Assembly: GCF_028769735.1 (NCBI RefSeq)
Contig: NC_088171.1
Coordinates: forward strand, 92,550,912 to 92,614,911
Length of the DNA: 64,000 nucleotides
Source: Zonotrichia leucophrys gambelii
Taxonomy: Eukaryota > Chordata > Aves > Passeriformes > Passerellidae
Reading direction: 5' to 3'
Shown: piece by piece, positions 1 to 11,400 of the stretch
Layout of the letters: every line of letters starts with the position of its first letter
Position numbering within the stretch: position 1 is the stretch's first letter
Program-made: the position numbers and the translations under genes
The notes under the pieces: model-generated
The model's database searches: none
Told to the model about the DNA's origin: nothing
Seen by the model: only the letters and a program-made list of their open reading frames with translations

Positions 1-58
1 GAAACTGGCACCCAGTGAACATAGGTACACCTTATTGAGGGAAAAAGATGAACTTTAA
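1..58 (+). CDS. ERP44: ERP44 C-terminal end (last 18 codons plus stop), partial
   Basis: Reading from base 2, the frame gives a tail containing KLAPSEHRYTLL and ending REKDEL, with a TAA stop at 56-58. This matches the C-terminus of ERP44, a thioredoxin-fold chaperone of the early secretory pathway. ERP44 captures unassembled or cysteine-bearing cargo and ER-resident enzymes in the Golgi/ERGIC and returns them through the KDEL receptor. Only the end is in the window. The thioredoxin domains lie upstream, and base 1 is the last base of a codon. The tetrapeptide is KDEL, where the human protein (from memory) ends RDEL. It lies tail-to-tail with STX17, as in other vertebrates. Identification rests on the tail motif plus synteny and is firm. 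Confidence 0.93.
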   Translation, partial: KLAPSEHRYTLLREKDEL

Positions 59-560
59 AAAACTTGAAATAATCTTGCAAGCCTTTCAGACAGCAGCATT
101 GACTTCCGTGTGGTGGAAATAGTAAACCTATATTTTCATAATTCTATGTGTATTTTTATTTTGAATAAACTGAAAAATAATTTTTTTCTCCCCAGGCTTG
201 TAAATACATTTGTTTGGTGGGTCATTCTGTACAGCATCTTTCAAACAGTACATTCTTAATGCTATAGTAAAATATCAGAGACCCATCCAGACTCTTGATC
301 TAACTCTGTAAAACTTTTATAATCCAAATGAAGGTATCCTTGCCAGAGACATGCTGTTAACTTGCACTATCCCATTAAATAGGACTTTTGGGTTGTTTTC
401 TGTGTAACCTTGGTAGTATGTGCTTTTTCTTCTTCTGTGAACAGCTATCCTGGTAATCTATTTCTTTGTCACATTTTTCTCCAACTTAAGAGGGTCTTCT
501 ATTCTGGATACTTGGGAGGGAATAAATTAAAGTTTTACAGAATCTTGTGTGGTGCTTTAC
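59..560 (+). other. ERP44: ERP44 3' UTR with candidate poly(A) signals
   Basis: This AT-rich non-coding sequence follows the ERP44 stop. Two canonical AATAAA hexamers are present at 164-169 and 521-526. The second is followed within about 25 bases by a GT-rich stretch (around 543-560) of the kind that follows cleavage sites. The first is followed by a T-rich run. Either could end the transcript, and the exact end cannot be fixed from sequence alone. Confidence 0.6.
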
Positions 561-3500
561 TGGCTGTAAATATCTAAGCAATTTAACAATCCAGAATATT
601 AAAATACCAAGTGAGGAGAGGAAAAGTTCTGATGATAATGGCTGTATTTTGAATCAAGGGGCTGTACTGACCTGCTTCAATTTCCTGGAACTCAGATTGT
701 TATGCTGCCCACAAGGTTGTGGCAGAAAGACAGGAATGTTTAAAACCTTTCAGCATCAGAGAGGACTAGGACTGGACTGGTATCTGAGTTTGTCAGTCCT
801 AAATTTTTATCTGTATGTATGTTATCGTTAGTCTCTGGGTATTTTGGGGTTTTTTTTCCTTCTGGGTCCCTGCCTCCCTGGCAGAGACACTGTTCAACCA
901 ACCATTGCAAATTTCCTGTTACTCTTTGCCTGGCTTGTGCCTTACTTATTGTGTACTCTTTCAGTTCTTTTCTGAAGAAGGAATTACCATTTTCCTTGTG
1001 GCATTCTGTTATGGGCTTTCCTCAATGAACCTTCAAGCTGCTGGGTGAGGTGAACATACAGTAACTGTGAGAGGACAGAATATCTCTGGATTTGTGCAGC
1101 ATTGCTGGAGATTACTGGATTTGTACCCTTACTGCACAGACTGTATGTCTGTGACTTGGGCCCCAGGGCTCAGTGTCCTTGGAAGCAAGTTTGTTCTCTG
1201 CACAGGTGGAACACTGGGTTCTGGTTTACTTAGGAAAGTGCCCCAGCCTGTGCAGTCACTGCTCAGGACCATTTTGCCTCTCAGCTCGATGCCCCTGGCT
1301 CAGTTATTGACAGAGGACACGACAGAGTTGGTGACATGGTCCTGAGCAGCTGTGGCAAAAGTTGATCCCACGACAGGCTCCTGACTCAAGCCCCTGCAGC
1401 ACCAGACTCAGCAGATTTCTAGGGAGCATTTCTGAGGACAGAGTTGCTGATACTACACTAAGCTACAGCTGACTAAGCAGCTGCAGAGTTGGGAGCTAAA
1501 ACAATATTGCAAAACTTTATTTACAGCTATACGTTTTTGTTGGTTTTGTCAATCTGCATTTTGGAGTGCACATAAAATGCTTGAAAGCCAGGTCTTCTCC
1601 TGCCCCATTCTCCATCTCATCACAAATCAAGCATTTTTGGCAGCTGAGTCATACTGCCTTCCAGCTGAAATCAAAAGATGTGAGCAGGGTGTGGTTTTAA
1701 GGCTGACACTTATTATCTGCAGGTTGTATTATGCAACTTCTGGAGTTCTGGCACCTGAAATTTTAGTCAATTATTACATGATACCTACAAGTACTTACCT
1801 TACCCCTCTGAGGTTGCTATTTTTCCTTGAGATTCTTGGAGGAATGGGATTTATAACTGCTGTTTGGTGGAAGATATCTAAACTTCTCTTTCTGAAGAGA
1901 GATGATCATCATCCACCCAGCAGTCCACTGGCTGGTGCTCCCAGCTAGGAAGTGAAAGAGATGAGCCCCCTCTGCCCTTTCTTAATTCAAGTTTGCTTTT
2001 GAGGGTAAGGACTTGCTCCCAGAGCTTTGGCATCCCCAGCATGAGGCTGAGGGTTAGATGTAACAGTTTTATGACAGTTCCATGTTCAAGTAATTTTGGT
2101 GCATTCACTGGAGTTGGACCTGATTCTCCTGAGTTCTTGATGACCACTGACCCAGCTGCACCAGAGCTCGAGTCCCTTTTCTCTTTGCAGGCAGGAGGTT
2201 GAACAGCTAAAGCTGAGCTGGGCTTGCCCATTCTGCTGAGGGGCATTTGAGCCTTTACCTGGGAAAGCAAAGTGCTTGTCAAAAGCCAAGTTGTGTTTCA
2301 AATTGAGCCCTTGCATTCTGAACATCCACATCTGTGGTTTTAACCATTTGGTGCACAACTTCCCACTCCCTTTAACACTTCTCACAGCTTTTCCAGGAGA
2401 AGTTGTCAAAAATAGTAGTGTTATCCCCTTGGGGAACAAAACCATTCCAAACTGTGTTCCACTGAACTTGAGTCCATTTCTGAGCCACTGTGTGTGTATG
2501 AGTTACAGGATTTACTGACATTTTAGGAACTTCTATTCATTTCAGTCAATGTAAATATTTTGATGGCTGAAGTATGTGTTTGGGAACTCATTACAGGATT
2601 CTTGTATCTTGGTAGTGCAATTATTTTAATAATGTAAAATTTGGGAGGGATTAATCTTTTAGATGCTGAAAGTAAACAAACCCTGGTGTTCTCAGTAAAT
2701 GCTCCAACAAGTCTCATAGGCAAAAACTTTTATTTCATCTGAAAGAATTATTTATATCTTACAATTATTCTGAGTAACATGCCTAGCAATTTAATTGCTA
2801 GTTTGGTTACTCACATGCTGATGTTTCTTTGCATATGTAAATAATCCACCTATTTTAAAATATCATAGCTTAAATAACAGTCTCCCACATGTAGTGTGTA
2901 CACAATGATTTCAAATTGCTTCCACAAGGATGCGAGGGGGAAGAATAGTTTCTGTAGTAGACATTTCATAAAATGAGTGCACACCAAGCTGAATTTGTAT
3001 AAGCTGGGGCAGGAATTCAGTATTATGAATTTAGATTGTCCTGGCATTATTCCAGTTTGGGGGGAGAGGACAGAGTCCACAACATCACTGATGTGGCTGT
3101 TGTCATTTAAATGCACGAGGTTTCACAGCATACAGCAGGAAAGCAGAGAGCACATTTGAAGATCATACAAAAAATCAACCAGTTTCTGATTAAGAACACT
3201 TTTTTTCTTAGTGTCTTCCTTTAAATGTAGAAAATAAATATCAAAGGAATGAACAGCCTTACTATGAAGTTGTTACAAGCTCATTAACTGTGTTTACATC
3301 AGAAGTAGATGCATTGAAAGGAAAGGGCTTTTTGCCTGTCAGAAGAAAATGAGCTGAATTACTCAGGTCATGTTTTGCACTCCAGCTGAGTTTACCAGTG
3401 CAGGCACCGAGGCTTTAACACATGCAGTTTTGACAATGTCTGCAATTACTTGTGAAAACTATTCTTGCACACATTGTTTCCCTGAATCTCAGACCTACTT

Positions 3501-5193
3501 AAAATAGACATAATGCTCTGGCTGATAGCAATTTCAGTATTTTAAAAGTAATAAGGAAGCACTGCTTAGAAGAAGTTATTTGTGCTGTAACTAACAGTTG
3601 CTTACAATGTCTCTAGGCACAAAACCCCATCATCTGTCATTAGCAGACAGTGATTTCCAGTGATGATATCAAAGTACTGGTTATTGAAAGGGAGCTCTTC
3701 CTATAGTACACTTCCCTGGACCGTGTTCCCTGCTAGGGAGCCTTATCTCAATACTGACTTCACTGTGCACCTAAGAAAACAACTCAAGCAGAGCTCAGGA
3801 TGAATTGACCAATCTAAAAACTTCAAAAAGCGGCTTCCCAACCTCAATTTCTCTTCCCCCAAACAGTAGCAGCAATAGTGTGGGAAGTGTCCTGAAAGGG
3901 TGGAGGTAGGACCATGTTCAGAACAGTAAATTATGTGACAATTGTACAATTATATAACAATAACGACACATTAACACTTTTGCATTTAACAATCAAAGCC
4001 CCAGAAGCAAAAGGCTTCTTAAGGAGGGTCAGATAACAGGTGTCCACTATAAAAAGCAAGCAAAAGCACTGCCAGCATCTCACCCCATACAGGCTCCACA
4101 GCATGTCCCAAAATCTTGAAGAGGCTGAGCAGCCACACTGCAGTGTGGGTGGAAGCAGAAGTTTTGGCACCGGAGAGCAATGCAAGAGTGCAGCTGCCCA
4201 AACAGGCGTGGTTTATGCCAGAAGCTCTATCAGGTTCACATTTCCAGCCCTGTCCCCACCTCTGGGGCTGCCAGCTGGCACTGCCGGTGTGAAGGGACCT
4301 CCCTCACTGCTCCTCTGCCGGCCTGGGCCTCACAGCAGCCCGTGGGGGGAGCGGGCCTGGCTGCAGCACTGCCCTCCCAGCTCTCCCACCAGGGCGCTCT
4401 GGGCTCCAGGAGAAGCAAAGGCAACATCCTGCACTAAGTGCTGCTTCCACGTGGGAGGCTTCAGGTGCAGAATGCCAGAGCTTGGCTCTTCATCCTGTAG
4501 AGTGTTCTCAGCACAAGCCAAGGAGCTCAACAGCTATGGAAAATTATTACCCTCCAGTAGCAGTGCTGCAGGGTTGCTGCTTAGATTGTTCAATTCACAA
4601 TTACACTTTGAGCCAGGTGGGGAGTTTACAAATCAACTGCCTTGCCTGGAAAGGGGAGAAGCTGCTTCCAGTGCTGATGTGATAAATACATAACTTTTTT
4701 CCACTTTGCTCAATCACATTCTCACCTTTTCTTACAACAGCACGTGCTTCCCTGTGTATTATTAAACAGACATAGTCAGTCATATCCTGGGGAGTAACTG
4801 GAAGAGTCTGGGAATCCAGATAAATTAAGGTAAATTTAAAATACTATGAGTGTGAAAGAATGATGGCATTTATTTCCTTTTCTTTGGAGCACTACAATAA
4901 AAGCTCCAGCTTCTCATGGCATTCATGGGAAAGGCACCTGTCACCCACTATTACAGCTGTGAATATAGCTTACCTAAGAATTATGTAATTAAAAGTTATC
5001 CATATAATTTTCAAAAGACTGATGTCACCGTGTCTGAAAAGAGAAATTCTGACACGACTTTTTCAGCCCTCCCAAGGAGCAGAACTGTCATGTAAATTCA
5101 CACAACTCAGCCTTGTATATAAAGCATAAGGCTGCAAGTCTGTCATTAGCTCAGCTACTACACTGTTATTCCTGGCCATAATGAATCTATACT
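561..5193 (-). other. STX17: Convergent interval between ERP44 and STX17; contains the STX17 3' UTR
   Basis: No coding exon is recognised here. On the - strand it follows the STX17 stop codon. AATAAA hexamers on that strand lie at 4869-4874 and 2729-2734, giving a 3' UTR of about 0.3 kb or about 2.5 kb. Mammalian STX17 has a long 3' UTR, so the distal site is plausible. Bases 4130-4530 are clearly richer in G+C than the surroundings and create several overlapping long ORFs on both strands that look like chance. About 1000-2500 is moderately GC-rich, unremarkable unique DNA. Confidence 0.5.
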
Positions 5194-5433
5194 TCAGCTG
5201 GATTTTTTGGCACTTTGGTGAGAAAGCTCTGGACAGCTGGAAGAGACCTGCTCTATCATTTTTTGTTTTTTTCTTTGTATCAATTTTCCACCTGTGAAGC
5301 CCAAAATCCCACCACCAAGTGCAGCTGCAATTCCTGCTACTTTGAAGCCTGCAAGGAGACCAATAGGACCCCCCACCACTCCACCAATGACTGCACCTGC
5401 CACAGGCAGAGCTGCCAGCTTGTATTTTGCAGC
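5194..5433 (-). CDS. STX17: STX17 last coding exon (membrane hairpin and tail)
   Basis: It begins AAKYKLAALPVAG after TTTACAG and ends with TGA at 5196-5194. It encodes 79 residues: two Gly/Ala-rich membrane spans around FKVAG (K253, equivalent to human K254), then a basic RKKQK cluster and a short hydrophilic tail ending KKSS. The double hairpin is the hallmark that separates STX17 from single-anchor syntaxins. Confidence 0.97.
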   Translation of the reverse strand, partial: AAKYKLAALPVAGAVIGGVVGGPIGLLAGFKVAGIAAALGGGILGFTGGKLIQRKKQKMIEQVSSSCPELSHQSAKKSS

Positions 5434-8400
5434 CTGTAAAGGAAAAAAAAAAAAGTCAGAATTCTTGCCTGTGGCGATGTGCATTTTCCCCTCACTGCTC
5501 TTGGCAATGACATGAATGCTCAGTGATAAATAAACTTTACAAATTAGTATTTAAAAAAAGTATGACAGAACATGCTAACACCAATTCAAAATCCTGTCTT
5601 GTGTATGCAGTTGTGAACCAAGTCCTTTCACATGGTTCTAGCCGCTGTGCACACTGGGTGTTACCTGGTCACCATCCTTAAATCAAATCAGAAACAGGAA
5701 ATGCTCAGATTTTTCAGTGATGGCTCTGACTGCAGCTTTGGGGTTTATTTAGCAACTGACATGGAACAGGATGGCAATGACAGGTTATGATCAGGCTCTT
5801 GTTTATGTTTATGTGATTCTTGTGAGCCAGTCACTGACTGCACTTGTCTTTGCAGGTAAAACAAAACCATCAGAATAGTGTTTCAAAGGCCCCCCCAAAT
5901 TAAATAATTGTATTTTCTAGCAGCCTGGATGTGATAGAAAATTACAAGAGAGATTGATTTTTTTTTCCCTGCTACCTGTGGGTCATTTCTTCTTTATTTC
6001 CTTAATTGCTGGTTCCCTCAGCATTAAAGACGGCAGATCAATGGGGTTAATACAGAGGGTGGCTGCGAGGCAGAGCACCATTGATTCACCAGCAGGAGCA
6101 GATCCCTACCTTCCCCAAGTTTTTGGTTCCCTCTTCAACATTCGCAGCAGCACTGTTGACATGTTCTTCAATCCTGTCAATCTTCTCCTGCTGGGACTAG
6201 ATGCAAAGGAATTATGAGTGAGGGAACCTGCTGGGAAGCAGCAGTGAGCCAATACACACCATTTTAATGCCTGTAATCAGGGCCCCACAGCAACTTTCAT
6301 CTGCCCCCGGCAGCCTTAGTGGTGCTCCATGATTAGCATCTGCTAAACTCTGCTGAAGCTACAGACTTCAAAAAAATCTAAACTATTAAGTAATAATATG
6401 GGGTGGATATTAAACAATGTCTTGCTGCAGTTAGAGAAAACAACTCAAAATGGTTTCTAAATCTTTCTTATAGATAGAGGAATTCACAGTCCAAAAGGAA
6501 AAATAATCCAAAGTAGCCTGTTTTGTTTCCTGCTGAGTCTCACATTCAAAAAAATTCTATAAAGGGCATTTATAAGATCAGTACTAACTCCAATATACAA
6601 AGCTGCATCAAAAAATCTAAGAAGTATTTAATTATGACATTATAGAACAATAACTTCAGAAATAGTGACAGCACAGAAAATACACTTGATGTTGCTATGT
6701 ATTTTACTGTTTGATTTTACAAAAACATTCCATCCTTTCTCCAAATGCAGTCAGTCAGGTGCCCCTGCAGTCTCTCCCAGGGAACACTGGAGCAGAAGAT
6801 AAAGGGGTTTGTGGGTTTGTTTGTTCTTATTCTAATCTACACAGGCTGGTTTATGTCACAAAATAATGAGATGGCTGATGTGCAGCTTAAAATAAAAGGC
6901 ATTCTGAACTTTTTGCCTCTTTCTAAGTCAGAAACTGCTGAGTACACCAGCTCTGGTATTCATCTACAATGCAGTCCACCCACCTTAAATGCTTGCTATT
7001 ATATGTAATGATGGTTAAGTGTAAAATCCAGTAAGTCCTGGGAACAGGACCTCTTCCTTTAACCTTTAGAATACTGAAGGAACATTTTTGCAGTTCCTCT
7101 CCAGTCTAATGGTTCTTACTTGACTATTTTTGTATAGATGAAGCAGCACATACTCAGCAGAAAAGATAAAAGCTAGGTTGTTTATCCCTACTAACCCAAC
7201 AGCAAGGAGATTAAGAACTCTCCTAGGAGATGAGAATTGTGCATTTAAATTCCCCATGGCACAGGAAGAACTAACATTGGGAACCAACATTTTGGCAATG
7301 CGGTGAGAGCAGAGAAAGAGCATGATAACAGTGAGGATTTTTCTAGCGCTCCTGATTGAGTGAGAAACGATACCTGACAAACACACACCCTGTGCAGTAA
7401 GAGCTGTCACCACCATTACAATTAGAAATTGTAAAAACTAACAGGACCTGGGTAGAAGTCCGCAATCAACACAGCAGAGCTTCTGCTGAGGTTCAGCTCC
7501 TGCGCTGGCAGGAACATTGTAGCTGCTTCAGTGACAAGAATTTGGGAGCAACTCCCAGCACTAGTGCTGAAAGAGGAGACCGCTGCCTCCTCAAAGTGTC
7601 ACCTTGGCAGAGCCTGAATCACAGGAGAGATACATCCTCAGCATTTTTGTCCCCACCCAACCCCACCTAGGAGTTACCCCTGTTTTTGTGGGAGACTCTG
7701 TAGGACAGAATGCAGAATTAATACTTACACAGACTAAGAGAGAAAACTCAGTCACCAACTGGCTGAGCTCAACCAAGTCCTGCAAATAAAAAAAAATGTT
7801 ATTCTGTGATAGTTGCTAAAACAATGAGCACCAACATGGCAGAGAGGGAGTTCCAACATACCCCTTCTAAACTTTCCCAGGACTCAGCTGCATTTTCTTC
7901 CTGAGGTATTTCCGGAAGGCGGGAGTAGATCTGGATCAAACTTTGGGAGCCATCTTTTACTTCTGTGTTATATAAAGTTTCTGAATGAGAAATATGATGT
8001 TTATTAATAAATGCACTGAACCAGGATGCAGGTGCTGTGCAGAATTTCTCGCTCCTGAAGTTTCTCAAGGATAAGCTGATACTTAACCTGATTCAAGCCA
8101 AGCAACAGCCCCAAAAATGATCATATAGGGAGATGCCTTACAGCACTACACAGTTTCTTAAAAGGATGTTATTGACAAAGGAATAGATTCATTTCTATCA
8201 GCACATTTTCACAACCAGTCCTGAAATGATACTAAATTATATTCCTGAATTCAAGGTCATTTAATTCATTTTGTATTGACCAGGCTGAGAAAACTGGGCT
8301 TGGGACAAAAACTTTTCATTTACGAACAACATATAAAAACACTGTGCTCCCAAAACTGAACAGACTGTTACTCATTTTATGATTGATTATTATGCTACTG

Positions 8401-11400
8401 GTTTGATTTTCAGCCATTGAGAACTAAAAGATGCTGGAGGAAAAAGCTTTCAAAGCAAAAGCAGTGAAACCCAAGTAATGTGGTACCCAGCATTCCAAGC
8501 TGGATCATTTGAGTAAATGGTACTGTGAGGATGGCAGACATTTGCAGCTCAGTGCTGTACACGAGATATTCTCAAGTGTGTTCCTCCCTAAATCACCTGG
8601 ACTGACTGCAGAAGGCATTTGGACAAAGTATGGTGTTAAAAACGGGGAATGACAGACAGTGAGTGGCACTGGGGAGAGCAGATACATGAACGGGCTCACA
8701 CCGCCCTCCTCCAGTCACTCCAGAGCCACTGCAGAGCTCATGGACACGCCTGTAATTGTGGACAACAAATTGAGGGGCAATAAAGAAAAATAACAAACAA
8801 GTCTGGCTTGTCATACAAGGACTCAGGAAGAGCTTGGGGGTCTGAAAGGCTGGAGAAGGTGTACATGTAAACACAGTGCAAAGATCATCTCAAGTCCAAC
8901 AGCTTCAATTTCTGAAGGGAGATCGCTCCTTCAGCAGGACACTGGTGTTCCCTTCCTTGGGAAGGCAGTCCCAAGAGAAAGCTTATTATGGGGAAAGCTG
9001 GTTAGATACATCTAACAATACTAAAGTGTAAATATTGTATTAAAATCTTTAGATACAACAATTGTTCCAAGGTATGATAATAATATTATATAACTGTTAC
9101 AACAACAGATATGTCCAATGGAAAACAAATAAATATAATCATATTCTTTAAAAAAATCAGTGCATGCTTATTCATGGAATTAATTTAAGATAAAATAAAA
9201 ATGATACATTTTCATAACATTTGTCCATTTCTCAACATTTTTATCCCAATATCTCAAAACAGATGAAGGACCCAATCTTCCTACTCTCAGCTCAGTAGAA
9301 GTCTAACATGAATGAAATTGATATTTACACATAATTACTAAATGAGCAGAGTAACAAGAATGCACTAAGCAATGTGGGGGCTTGACTTGGGCTTGTTTTC
9401 TTTTTAAGTATTTCTGCCCCTTTTCCTTTAAGAATGCAGACACGGAAGGCACTTCATGTTCTACAATCATCACCTGTTCTTCCTGAACATATTTTTGATT
9501 AATAACCTCAGATTAATTAATGTTGTATACTCAGTTCTAAAATATTCCTTTCCCCTTTCAATACAATTAATTATATATCCAAACGTGTGCATTTTTTGAG
9601 AAAACTGTTCTGCCACATACTCTGGCATTTATCACAGGTTCTGAGGGTTTTATTTAATTTAAATCCTACACAATCCTATTTCAAAATAAAGTTTCTTCTG
9701 CCCAGAAAGGTGTACTCTTCCCTAATCAACCACATGCATGCTAAATTGATTAAAGTATTCATAATTCAAAAGCAAAATAAAAATCTCCGTTAGCAAAGCT
9801 GCCTCCTCCCAAGACCTTGCTCTGTCTGGTCTGTTCCTAACAATCTATGCCGACCAACTCTAGAAAAGCATATCCTTTAAAGTGTTGTAAAACCAAGATT
9901 TAGCATGACACACATTCCAAAGAAATTAAAACTGTAAGTAGGTTTACATGTTATCATTTTGTAGTAACTAAAAATCAGTGAGAAAAAATTCCACATGAAA
10001 ATTCTTTATTCATTTTAAGGTAAAGAACAGGAAGGGCAAGAGGTGGTCACATTTGGGCTGAGAGTATGAGTAAGAAATTTATATTCACTACTTCACTTTT
10101 TATCAAGTCTAACCAATTTTAATAGAATTGAGAATGGAAGTGACTCTAGCAGTTCATTTATACAGCATCTCCACGGAAATACAATAACACAAAACACCTC
10201 TGCAGATTTCACAGAGGAGCCTTACACCTCATTACACTCGAGATAAAAATCTAATGCTCTGGAAGATCCAATATGTTGCTTAAAAGATTTTAGTAATTTT
10301 AAGAGTGGAGTCTCACCTTTTGTTAATATTTGTTTAATATGCAATTAAATTCCATTTCTATTGGCCCTCAGTTGAGGATGGTGAATGGGGGAAGGGACTG
10401 GATCATATCACTGACATGCCTTCTAAATGGGAGATTTGAATTTGTAAACTCCTTCCTTCTCTAGCAGATGGGAAGCAACATGCTACAAAGAACGGGCACG
10501 TATTGAACTTCCTTTGATTAAGATCAACAGCCAAGATCTGCTTTCAGGACTGCAGCCTCTAAGCACAAAGGAATAGGCAATACACTGTGGCTGGGTTAGC
10601 AATTCAACAGGGCTGCTTGCACAGGCAGGCAAACTTGAAAAAAAAAACTATTTTATTGTATTTAGTTGTCTGCCTGTCTGTTTCACTTTAAATGGGGTGA
10701 ATTATTTCCACATTCCTGAGCAGACTTGCAGATGCCTGTCATTCCTATAATATTTTTTCTGTTCTTCTCATCTTCTTCATTCTAATAAGTTTATTTGTTC
10801 TTCTGAAGTGCTGTTATTCTCAGTATCCTCTGTAGTTCAAAGGTATTTCAGATTTCAGAAACAGTCTTGTACTTTGAAATTAAACTCTAGTTCCCATTTG
10901 CTACCTATGTAATTGTGTACAAAACAGAAGCAGTAAGCCAGAACAAAGCCTTTCCAATGAAATATTGGAATGAACTGAGAACAACCGCAGAAAGTCACCA
11001 ACAGAAGAGGTATCTTAAATTTAGTTCTGATCATAACAGAGAAGAGCACACAAAGAGACTGAAAGTAATGGCCAATATATATGAAGGGAATCACTGAATA
11101 TCAAAGACAATGAGCTCTCCACAAGAGAAGTCAACAAATTGGGTAAAACTATTAGAAATTACATGGAAGAAGTTCCTAAAAGATAAAGGACTGCAGGAGT
11201 GCTGGCAGACACTAAAAACAGGCTGTGCTGAAGAGGACATCAAATTGTCCTGATGCAGAGGAAGAAGTTTATGGCTTCAACAAGAGCTCTTCAATGCCCT
11301 GGATGTCAAGTATTTGACACATGAGTACAAGTTAACATATAAGCATGGAAAGTTAATATCAGGAAGACCAGGGCATAAATATATTGCAACTACCAAGAGG

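Noticed and set aside
4040..4693. 217-codon + strand ORF
   Set aside because: It coincides with a GC-rich patch opposite the STX17 3' UTR. Other frames on both strands are also open, and nothing resembles a known protein.
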